This document shows, one piece after another, positions 6,299 through 12,082 of a stretch of DNA of 16,959 nucleotides. Both the position numbers and the translations under genes were made by a program. Position 1 is the first letter of the stretch. The number at the start of each line of letters is the position of its first letter. The notes under the pieces are model-generated. The model did no database searches. It was not told where the DNA came from and saw nothing but the letters and a program-made list of their open reading frames with translations. The DNA is from DATGLW01 sp035293965 (lineage in GTDB: Bacteria; Actinomycetota; Acidimicrobiia; Acidimicrobiales; RAAP-2), in the NCBI GenBank assembly GCA_035293965.1, contig DATGLW010000099.1:1-16959 (forward strand), written 5' to 3'.

Positions 6299-6906
6299 GA
6301 GAGGACCAGCTCGTCCAGCGATGCGGTGGCGTTCACACACAGCACGTGCGGCCCGTCGGCCGTGAACGCCACCGCGGAGACCGAGCACGGCGACACGACG
6401 AGGCGCTGGAACAGGTCCAGCGGCACGCCGGCGGAGGCGGCGAGCGCCGCCTTGATCGGGTCGGCGTGGGAGAAGGCGACGACCGTCTCCCCCGGGTGGG
6501 CGGCCGCCAGGCGCAGGACAGCGGCGGTGGCGCGCGTCGACAGGTCGGCGAAGGACTCCCCGCCGGGGAAGCGGAAACCCGTGGGCCAGCGCTGGACGGT
6601 CGACCATCGGGGGTCGCGGCTCACGCGGGCGAGCCGCTCGCCTGTCCACCGACCGACGTCGCACTCGAGCAGGCCCCGCTCCACCCGGACCCGCAGCCCG
6701 AGCGCCCTGGCCGTCGGTGCAGCCGTCTCGCGGGTGCGCTCGAGCGGCGACGCGTACACGGCCGACGGCGGTCTCGTGAGGGCGGCCATCCGGTGTGCGA
6801 GCGCCTCGGCTTGGGCGCGCCCCTCCTCGGACAGGTGGAGGCCCGGGGCACGCCCCGGCAGGACCCTGCCCGTCGTGGCCGTGCGGCCGTGGCGGACGAG
6901 GAGCAC
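6295..6906 (-). CDS. Histidine phosphatase superfamily protein, MSMEG_4193 (TIGR03848) type
   Basis: A 203-residue member of the phosphoglycerate-mutase-like superfamily. From GTG 6906 the catalytic RHG is at R5-H6-G7. Also visible are R57 in SPLERTRE, the acid E81 in LLECDVGRW, and the second histidine H147 in FSHADPIK. The trio context led annotators to propose that it is a phosphomutase or phosphatase paired with the kinase-like SCO1664 protein. The start is uncertain. GTG 6906 gives the usual short N-terminus but has no good Shine-Dalgarno. An in-frame ATG at 7068, 8 nt after a -10-like TACGAT, would add 54 Ala/Arg/Thr-rich residues (257 aa). It opens the three-gene unit, divergent from the UDG gene. 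Confidence 0.85.
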   Translation of the reverse strand: MLLVRHGRTATTGRVLPGRAPGLHLSEEGRAQAEALAHRMAALTRPPSAVYASPLERTRETAAPTARALGLRVRVERGLLECDVGRWTGERLARVSRDPRWSTVQRWPTGFRFPGGESFADLSTRATAAVLRLAAAHPGETVVAFSHADPIKAALAASAGVPLDLFQRLVVSPCSVSAVAFTADGPHVLCVNATASLDELVLS

Positions 6907-7076
6907 GACCGTGGGCGGGGCACTCCGGCGCCGCCCGGCGCGTGCTGCGGTCGCCGGGCGCCGTGCGGACGCGGCGGGGGCCGCCTGTCGCCGGCCCGTC
7001 GCGCCGCCCCGGGCCGCAGCGGTGCGGGAGGCCCTGGACGCGGTGGTCGGCGTTCGGGAGGCCGGCATGACCAACC

Positions 7077-7086
7077 ATCGTAGGCT
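7077..7086. promoter_or_regulatory. Overlapping divergent -10 elements (bidirectional promoter)
   Basis: On the plus strand TAGGCT (7081-7086) is followed by 7 nt and the GTG at 7094. On the minus strand TACGAT (7082-7077) is followed by 8 nt and the ATG at 7068. The hexamers share two bases. This is the only AT-richer spot in a very GC-rich divergent gap, which supports a shared promoter for the glycosylase and the three-gene unit. Confidence 0.45.
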
Positions 7087-7093
7087 CTGCCCC

Positions 7094-7792
7094 GTGAGGT
7101 GCCCCCACCCGGCGCCCCGCGACGAGGCGGGGCGCGAGCTGGCCGCGCTCGAGGCCGACATCGTGCGCTGCCGCCGCTGCCCGAGGCTCGTGGCCTGGCG
7201 CGAGTCGGCAGCGGCCGCCGCCCGCGGGGCCTTCGCCTCGCAGCCGTACTGGGCCCGCCCCGTGCCCGGCTTCGGCGATCCGCAGGCCAGGCTCGTGGTC
7301 GTGGGGCTCGCCCCGGCGGCCCACGGGGGCAACCGGACCGGCCGGGTCTTCACCGGCGACCGTTCGGGCGACTGGCTCTTCGGGGCCCTGTGGCGCGCCG
7401 GGTACGCCAACCAGCCGACCAGCGTGGCCCGAGGCGACGGGCTGGAGCTCAAGGGGGCGTGGGTGGGGGCGGCGGTGCGCTGCGCCCCGCCGGCGAACCG
7501 GCCGACGCCGATCGAGCGCGACACCTGCCTGCCCTACCTGGCACGCGAGCTGGAGCTGCTGCACGAGACCGTGGTGATCGTCGCCCTCGGCGGTTTCGCC
7601 TGCGACGCCGTCGCCCGCCTCTTCGGCGTGCGGCCCCGGCCGCGTTTCGCCCACCTGGCCGAGCACGCCCTGCCCGCCGGCCGGACGCTGCTGTGCTCCT
7701 ATCACCCCAGCCAGCAGAACACGTTCACCGGGAGGCTCACCGAGCCCATGTTCGATGCCGTGTTCGCCCGGGCCCGGGCGCTCGGCGCCTGA
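7094..7792 (+). CDS. udgB: Uracil-DNA glycosylase, family 5 (UdgB)
   Basis: A 232-residue family-5 glycosylase, which removes uracil and some other deaminated bases from DNA in base-excision repair. Motif A is GLAPAAHGGNRTGR (71-84) and the C-terminal motif is HPSQQNTFTGR (204-214). Four cysteines (C26, C29, C130, C145) fit the family [4Fe-4S] cluster. The product closely resembles M. tuberculosis UdgB (Rv1259). GTG 7094 fits a leaderless transcript. An in-frame ATG at 7067 has a GGGAGG 5 nt upstream and would add nine residues, so the start is not settled. The gene is divergent from the phosphatase trio and ends 4 nt from the stop of the convergent FrhB-type gene. Confidence 0.93.
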   Translation: MRCPHPAPRDEAGRELAALEADIVRCRRCPRLVAWRESAAAAARGAFASQPYWARPVPGFGDPQARLVVVGLAPAAHGGNRTGRVFTGDRSGDWLFGALWRAGYANQPTSVARGDGLELKGAWVGAAVRCAPPANRPTPIERDTCLPYLARELELLHETVVIVALGGFACDAVARLFGVRPRPRFAHLAEHALPAGRTLLCSYHPSQQNTFTGRLTEPMFDAVFARARALGA

Positions 7793-7796
7793 GGCG

Positions 7797-8924
7797 CTAC
7801 GCGCTCGGCGCGGGGAGGCGCCGGGGCGCGGGAAGGGCGGTGGCCGGCCAGCGCCGCCGGCTCACCCGGCTGAGGCGCTGCATGAGGGCCACCGCCCCGG
7901 GGTCCTCGTCGATCGGCCGCACGTCGACCGCGCCGCCCTCGACCATGGCGTCGAACAGCTGGCGGCCTCGCTCGGTGCGGACCACAGTCAGCGTCCAGTC
8001 GTTGAAGGCGCCGATCCCCCCGGTCGAGATGTCGGCATGCTCGGCGGCGAAGTCCGGGCACGACAGGCATCCCTCACGGGTCCAGCCGTGGGCCTCCTTG
8101 AGGGGGACCTCGTGGTAGGCGCCGTCACGCGTCCAGACCTGGAAGACGCCCTTGATGTTCATCTTCACGATGTCCTCGCGTTTGAGGCCGTACTTGGCCT
8201 CGAACAGCTCGGCGAAGATGGCGTCGTCGAAGGTCTTGGAGCACATGAGCCCGATGTTGAGCACGAAGCGCCGCGCGACCTTGCCCGCCTTGCGGGCGGC
8301 CATCACCGGCGGTGCCGAGGTCTGGCAGCCCATGCCGACCAACGCCAGGCGCTCGGCGCCGCCCTCGATGGCCTCGGCGTAGGCCATCGGGTTGGCCGAG
8401 TAGGTGTACCGGGAGCCCGCCGTGGCGAGCACGTCCTGGCGGGTCCGGGCGACGGCCGGCACGGCCTTCCAGCTCGTGCCGTCGCCCTCGAGGGCGGACA
8501 CGAGCGCCGCATCGATGACGTCGTGCTCGAGGGCCCAGATGAGGAGCGCGGACACGAGGCCGCCGTCCTGCCCGGCGACCTGCGCGTCGGGATCGGTGGC
8601 GCGGGCGAGCACGATGTCGAGATGGACGCCTGCCACCTCGTCGGCCGTCCGCTCGCGTCCGAACAGGAACGTGTCGACCTCCGGCTCCCAGTCGCGAAAG
8701 CGCGGGCAGGCTCGGGTGCACAGCGTGCAGCCCTTCACGCCGTGGGTGCAGTCGTCGAACCCGCCCGACTCCTCCACGTGGAACGGCTTGTAGCGCCCAC
8801 CCTCGTCGTCGTAGCCGAGCACGTCGTAGGGGCAGGCCACGATGCAGGCCGAGCACCCCGTGCAGAGGCCTGAGGTGACCACCTCTCGGTACAGGTGGGC
8901 CCAGTGCGGCTTTTCGGGAGGCAC
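7797..8924 (-). CDS. FrhB/FdhB-type Fe-S flavoprotein (coenzyme F420 hydrogenase/dehydrogenase beta-subunit family)
   Basis: A 375-residue protein. The N-terminus holds two ferredoxin-like [4Fe-4S] motifs: C21, C24, C27, C31 (CTGCSACIVACP) and C59, C66, C69, C73 (CTLCTRACP). FrhB/FdhB N- and C-domains follow, with GQDGGLVSALLIWALE, GMGCQTSAP near residue 200, GLMCSK, and a late cluster-type GCLSCPDF near 312. Relatives use FAD and Fe-S to move electrons to or from coenzyme F420; some relatives act on other substrates. No FrhA/FrhG hydrogenase or formate dehydrogenase partner is nearby, so it is an orphan and its electron partner is unknown. GTG 8924 is chosen because TAGGGT lies 7 nt upstream and the first cluster follows. 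Confidence 0.85.
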   Translation of the reverse strand: MPPEKPHWAHLYREVVTSGLCTGCSACIVACPYDVLGYDDEGGRYKPFHVEESGGFDDCTHGVKGCTLCTRACPRFRDWEPEVDTFLFGRERTADEVAGVHLDIVLARATDPDAQVAGQDGGLVSALLIWALEHDVIDAALVSALEGDGTSWKAVPAVARTRQDVLATAGSRYTYSANPMAYAEAIEGGAERLALVGMGCQTSAPPVMAARKAGKVARRFVLNIGLMCSKTFDDAIFAELFEAKYGLKREDIVKMNIKGVFQVWTRDGAYHEVPLKEAHGWTREGCLSCPDFAAEHADISTGGIGAFNDWTLTVVRTERGRQLFDAMVEGGAVDVRPIDEDPGAVALMQRLSRVSRRRWPATALPAPRRLPAPSA

Positions 8925-8931
8925 GGCGCAT

Positions 8932-8937
8932 ACCCTA
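8932..8937 (-). promoter_or_regulatory. -10-like hexamer for the leaderless FrhB-type gene
   Basis: TAGGGT (8937-8932, minus strand) is 7 nt before the GTG at 8924. No Shine-Dalgarno is seen. The arrangement matches the other leaderless candidates here and suggests the gene is transcribed apart from bcp, which lies upstream on the same strand. Confidence 0.5.
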
Positions 8938-8995
8938 GCGAGCTGCCATCGCCTCGGCAGGAGCCCGGCGAGCCGGTGATGGGCGCGGCACCGGG

Positions 8996-9008
8996 CCTCG
9001 TGGCGAGG
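8996..9008 (-). terminator. Short hairpin after bcp
   Basis: CCTCG-TGG-CGAGG (symmetric arms, triloop) lies 7 nt beyond the bcp stop in that gene's direction. It may end the bcp transcript before the separate FrhB-type promoter. The stem is only 5 bp and no T-tract follows. Confidence 0.3.
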
Positions 9009-9015
9009 ACCTTCC

Positions 9016-9480
9016 TCAGGCCTCCACCGCTTCGAGGACCTTGGCGGCGTGGCCGTCGGCCCGGACGTTGTACCAGGCGCGGGTGATGACGCCCTTCGCG
9101 TCCACGAGGAACGTCGATCGTATGGTCCCGACCGTCTTCTTGCCGTACATCGTCTTCTCCCCCCAGGCACCGTAGGCCGCCATGACCGTGTGGTCGGGGT
9201 CCGAGAGCAGCGGGAAGGAGAGCCCGTACTTCTCGCGGAACTGCACGTGCTTGGCTGGCTTGTCGGGGGAGATGCCGACGACGCGGACGCCGGCCTTTGC
9301 GAACGCCCGCAGGTTGTCGTTGAACTGGCACGCCTCCTTCGTGCACCCCGGCGTGTCGTCGGCCGGGTAGAAGTAGAGCACCACCGGCGATCCGGCGAAG
9401 TCCTCCAACGACACCGCCTTGCCGTCGTGGTCGGGCAACGTGAAGGCCGGGGCCTTGTCGCCGGCATCGAGCTTGGGCAT
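9016..9480 (-). CDS. bcp: Thioredoxin-dependent peroxiredoxin, Bcp/PrxQ family
   Basis: A 154-residue PrxQ-type peroxiredoxin that reduces hydrogen peroxide and organic hydroperoxides in the cytosol. The motif DDTPGCTKEAC contains the peroxidatic C46 and a resolving C51 five residues on, typical of the atypical 2-Cys Bcp class. FTLPDHDG (13-20), VVLYFYP (33-39) and a C-terminal TFLVDAKG strand are as expected. ATG 9480 is preceded by GAGGAGGAG at 9491-9483, a clear ribosome site, unlike the neighbouring leaderless candidates. The gene is divergent from the DEAD-box helicase. Confidence 0.95.
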   Translation of the reverse strand: MPKLDAGDKAPAFTLPDHDGKAVSLEDFAGSPVVLYFYPADDTPGCTKEACQFNDNLRAFAKAGVRVVGISPDKPAKHVQFREKYGLSFPLLSDPDHTVMAAYGAWGEKTMYGKKTVGTIRSTFLVDAKGVITRAWYNVRADGHAAKVLEAVEA

Positions 9481-9547
9481 CGCTCCTCCTCGGTCGTCGC
9501 TTCATGGGTCCGCTCCGGCAGCGCTCGGAGCCATCCACCTTGGCACA

Positions 9548-9631
9548 GCGGCCGGGCACGACGCGCCAGCGACCGGGCACGACGAGCCAGCGACCGGGCA
9601 CGACGAGCCAGCGGGCGGGCAAGACGCGGGG
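9548..9631. repeat. Four tandem copies of a 21-nt repeat
   Basis: Units run 9548-9568, 9569-9589, 9590-9610 and 9611-9631. The middle two are identical (GCGACCGGGCACGACGAGCCA split at the unit boundary); the first differs at two positions and the last is degenerate. They lie in the gap between divergent bcp and the helicase, upstream of the helicase promoter. The 21-nt period is a multiple of three, but the frames on both strands give low-complexity peptide with no supported start. Confidence 0.85.
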
Positions 9632-9645
9632 AGCGCCGGCCACGC

Positions 9646-9654
9646 TGGTACCCT
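9646..9654 (+). promoter_or_regulatory. Extended -10 promoter for the DEAD-box helicase
   Basis: TGG-TACCCT combines a TG extended -10 (9646-9647) with a TANNNT hexamer (9649-9654). Transcription would start near 9661 and leave a leader of about 110 nt before ATG 9770. Motif match only. Confidence 0.4.
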
Positions 9655-9664
9655 GTTCGCCAGT

Positions 9665-9699
9665 GGTGGTGTACAAGGCACGCTGCCGGGCACACCACC
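9665..9699 (+). promoter_or_regulatory. Nested stem-loop in the helicase 5' leader
   Basis: GGTGGTGT (9665-9672) pairs perfectly with ACACCACC (9692-9699). Inside, after a 4 x 4 nt internal loop, GGCA (9677-9680) pairs with TGCC (9684-9687) around a CGC triloop. It begins only a few nt after the predicted transcription start. Helicase genes of this type often have structured leaders, so a regulatory role is possible. Confidence 0.45.
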
Positions 9700-9769
9700 G
9701 GGGCCCATTCCCCCCTCCCGGACGGCCCGGGCCCGGCCGTACGACGAAAGAAGCGACGTAGAGCAGCAC

Positions 9770-11056
9770 ATGACCCAGACCATGGCCGGACCCGGCGCCG
9801 GCGTCGTCGACGAGGGGCCGGGCGCCACCGGCCGCGATCCCGGGGGGGACACCTACGAAACGGCCCAGACCTTCGAGTCGCTCGGCGTCTCGCTGGAGCT
9901 GGGCAAGGCCCTGGCCGACCAGGGCATCATGACCGCGTTCCCCATCCAGGCCCTGACCGTGCCCGACGCCCTGGCAGGGCGCGACGTGTGCGGCAAGGCC
10001 AAGACGGGCTCCGGCAAGACCCTGGCCTTCGGCCTGCCGATGCTCCAGCGCCTGGCACCGGAGGCCGGGTCCCGCCAGGCGGACGGACGTCCGGCTCGGC
10101 CGCGGGGCCTGGTGCTGTTGCCGACGCGCGAGCTGGCCGTGCAGGTCCACGGCGTGCTGGCGACCCTCGGGGCGGCCGTCGGCCTGCGCGTGGCGGCCGT
10201 GTACGGCGGCGCTGACCTCGACCGGCAGGTGGCGAGGCTTCGCAGGGGAGTGGACCTGGTCATCGCGACCCCGGGGCGCCTGATCGACCTGGGCGACCGC
10301 GGCGAGCTGTCGGTGGCCGACGTCGAGATCCTGGTCCTCGACGAGGCAGACCGCATGGCCGACATGGGCTTCATGCCCCAGGTGGAGTGGGTCCTGCGCC
10401 GTCTCGGCCGGCCCCACCAGACCCTGCTGTTCTCGGCCACCCTCGACGGGGCGGTGGACCGCCTGGTGACGCGCTACCTCCGCGACCCCGTCTTCCACGA
10501 GGTCACCTCGAGCACCCAGACCGTGGCTGCCATGGAGCACCGGTTCCTGCAGGTCCACCACATGGACAAGGTTCGGGTTGCGGCGGCCATCTGCAGGGCG
10601 CAGGGCAAGTCCCTGGTGTTCGTGCGCACCAAGCGGGGGGCGGACCGCCTGGTGGCCGAGCTGCACCGCGAAGGGGTGCGGGCAGCGGCCATCCACGGCG
10701 ACCTGCGCCAGGTCAACCGCGAGCGAGCCCTGGCCGACTTCGCCTCGGGGAAGCTGCCGGTGCTCGTGGCCACCGACGTGGCGGCGAGGGGCCTGCACAT
10801 CGAAGGGGTCGACCTGGTGATGCACTACGACCCCCCGGAGGACCACAAGGCCTACCTCCACCGGTCGGGCCGGACCGCCCGGGCGGGTCGGACGGGCGTG
10901 GTGGTCACCCTGGCTCTGTGGAACCAGGTCGTCGAGACCGAGGTGATCCAGCGCCGCCTTGGCCTGCGGCTCCCCATCGTCGAGGTGTTCTCCAACGACC
11001 CCAGGCTGGCGGACATCGAGGCCTGGCAGCCGGCGCCAGAGGAGAGCGTGCTCTGA
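9770..11056 (+). CDS. DEAD-box ATP-dependent RNA helicase
   Basis: A 428-residue helicase with all core motifs. The Q motif is around F35 to Q60. Motif I is AKTGSGKT (77-84), Ia PTRELAV (118-124), Ib TPGRL (167-171), II DEAD (191-194), III SAT (222-224), IV LVFVRTK (282-288), V ATDVAARGLHIEG (334-346) and VI HRSGRTARAG (364-373). It unwinds structured RNA, for example in ribosome assembly, mRNA turnover or cold growth. The short C-terminus after motif VI lacks an obvious RNA-binding extension. The frame is open upstream to 9419, but that would cross the tandem repeats and bcp; ATG 9770 gives a normal N-terminus. PIG-L follows after 23 nt. Confidence 0.95.
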   Translation: MTQTMAGPGAGVVDEGPGATGRDPGGDTYETAQTFESLGVSLELGKALADQGIMTAFPIQALTVPDALAGRDVCGKAKTGSGKTLAFGLPMLQRLAPEAGSRQADGRPARPRGLVLLPTRELAVQVHGVLATLGAAVGLRVAAVYGGADLDRQVARLRRGVDLVIATPGRLIDLGDRGELSVADVEILVLDEADRMADMGFMPQVEWVLRRLGRPHQTLLFSATLDGAVDRLVTRYLRDPVFHEVTSSTQTVAAMEHRFLQVHHMDKVRVAAAICRAQGKSLVFVRTKRGADRLVAELHREGVRAAAIHGDLRQVNRERALADFASGKLPVLVATDVAARGLHIEGVDLVMHYDPPEDHKAYLHRSGRTARAGRTGVVVTLALWNQVVETEVIQRRLGLRLPIVEVFSNDPRLADIEAWQPAPEESVL

Positions 11057-11079
11057 GAACCTGGGAGCCGGGTGACGGC

Positions 11080-11781
11080 ATGCGGCGGGTGCTCGTCGTC
11101 GTCGCCCACCCCGACGACGTCGACTTCGCGTCGGCGGGCACCGTGGCCGCCCTGGTCGACGCGGGTGCCGAGGTCACCTACTGCATCGTCACCGACGGCC
11201 AGGCCGGCGGCTCCGATCGCTCGGTCAGCCGGTCCGAGATGGCGGCCCTGCGGCGCAAGGAGCAGGTGGAGGCCGCGGCGAGGGTCGGGGTGACCGACCT
11301 GCGGTTCCTTGGCTACCCGGACGGGCGGCTCACCCCGAGCCTCGAGCTGCGGCGCGACCTCAGCAGGGTGATCAGGCAGGTCCGCCCCGAGCGCGTCGTG
11401 GGTCCTTCCCCGGAACGGGTGTGGGCCAGCGTCTACGCCAGCCATCCGGACCATCTGGCCGCGGGGGAGGCGACGATGTGCGCCGTCTACCCTGACGCCC
11501 GCAATCCCTTCGCCCACCCCGAGCTGCTCGAGTCGGAGGGTCTCGAGCCGCACACGGTCGACGAGCTGTGGGTGACCGGTGGCCCGGACCCCGACCTGGC
11601 GGTCGACATCACGGCTACCTTCGACCGCAAGCTGGCCGCCCTGCGCTGCCACGCCAGCCAGGTGGGCGACGTGGAGGACCTCGAGGGCATGCTGCGCCGG
11701 TGGGGCGCCGACAACGCGGCGCGAGCAGGGCTCCCACCAGGGTCACTGGCCGAGCTGTACCGCACCCTGGCCGCGCGCTGA
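11080..11781 (+). CDS. PIG-L family (LmbE-like) N-acetylglucosamine deacetylase
   Basis: A 233-residue zinc-dependent deacetylase of the PIG-L/MshB/Mca superfamily. AHPDDVDF at 9-16 gives the likely zinc ligands H10 and D13, with D12 as catalytic base, and SHPDH at 121-125 gives the third ligand H125. Relatives remove acetyl groups from GlcNAc-inositol (mycothiol synthesis), mycothiol conjugates or other sugars. The sequence does not show which applies. ATG 11080 starts directly at the first strand MRRVLVVVAHPDD, and GGGTGA is nearby as a weak ribosome site. It follows the helicase by 23 nt, so co-transcription is likely although no functional link is known. Confidence 0.88.
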   Translation: MRRVLVVVAHPDDVDFASAGTVAALVDAGAEVTYCIVTDGQAGGSDRSVSRSEMAALRRKEQVEAAARVGVTDLRFLGYPDGRLTPSLELRRDLSRVIRQVRPERVVGPSPERVWASVYASHPDHLAAGEATMCAVYPDARNPFAHPELLESEGLEPHTVDELWVTGGPDPDLAVDITATFDRKLAALRCHASQVGDVEDLEGMLRRWGADNAARAGLPPGSLAELYRTLAAR

Positions 11782-11797
11782 GGAGGCGGTGCCCCGA

Positions 11798-11949
11798 GCC
11801 GGCCGTCCCCCGCGGCACGGGGTGCGCCCCCAGCGCCACAGGTCTGCGGGGGAGCGGTGCCGGCCGTCCCCCGCGGCACGGGTGCGCCCGTCTGTGGTCG
11901 GCGCCTCTGGACCCTGGAGGAGGCTGTCCCCCGCGGCAAGTGGAGCGCC
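11798..11949. repeat. Three direct repeats with 60-61 nt spacing
   Basis: Copies begin at 11798, 11859 and about 11920. The first two share about 31 nt with one indel. The third keeps only the GTCCCCCGCGGCA core and nearby bases. The core positions are 11805, 11866 and 11926, so spacings are 61 and 60 nt. There is no uniform spacer content and no cas gene, so this is not a CRISPR array. Confidence 0.8.
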
Positions 11950-11973
11950 TCGCCGCAACGGCCCGCCGCCGCC

Positions 11974-12010
11974 GTACCAGCGCATGCCGGCACCCGGGGG
12001 TGACTGGTAC
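11974..12010. repeat. Inverted repeat with inner hairpin
   Basis: GTACCAG (11974-11980) pairs with CTGGTAC (12004-12010). Inside, CACCC and GGGTG (11991-12002) form a second stem. The structure is 73 nt upstream of the oxidase start and could be a terminator for the PIG-L unit or an operator. It includes one of the two GCGCATGCCGG copies. Confidence 0.5.
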
Positions 12011-12069
12011 CGCAGCAGGTTGCACTCGGTGGCGGTCAGCGCGCATGCCGGCCCCCCAGGGGGTCGGGC

Positions 12070-12075
12070 TAACGT
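12070..12075 (+). promoter_or_regulatory. -10-like hexamer for the leaderless FAD oxidase
   Basis: TAACGT is 7 nt before GTG 12083, with no Shine-Dalgarno. The CCCCC-CA-GGGGG hairpin (12052-12063) lies just upstream, where a -35 would be, and no -35 is visible. Confidence 0.5.
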
Positions 12076-12082
12076 CCGGCGC

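Larger units (their letters stand above)
11782..12082. other. Gene-free repeat-rich region before the FAD oxidase
   Basis: A 301-nt stretch with no supported gene. It holds the 60-61 nt-spaced repeats (core GTCCCCCGCGGCA), an inverted repeat at 11974-12010, two copies of GCGCATGCCGG 61 nt apart (11980 and 12041), a CCCCC-CA-GGGGG hairpin (12052-12063) and the -10-like hexamer of the oxidase gene. Confidence 0.7.

Noticed and set aside
7778..7811. 11-nt direct repeat GCGCTCGGCGC across the udgB and FrhB-type gene ends
   Set aside because: It is short and of simple GC composition, and probably chance in DNA this biased, so I did not list it as an element.
9419..9769. N-terminal extension of the DEAD-box helicase through the tandem repeats
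   Set aside because: It would overlap bcp on the other strand and cross the promoter and the leader hairpin. No family member has such a segment.
10387..11079. Upstream extension of the PIG-L frame into the helicase
   Set aside because: It overlaps the conserved helicase motifs in another frame. ATG 11080 starts exactly at the first strand before AHPDD.
11798..11949. Possible CRISPR array (repeats of about 31 nt at 61-nt spacing)
   Set aside because: Only two good copies exist, the third is degenerate, spacer lengths and content are not array-like, and no cas gene is nearby.
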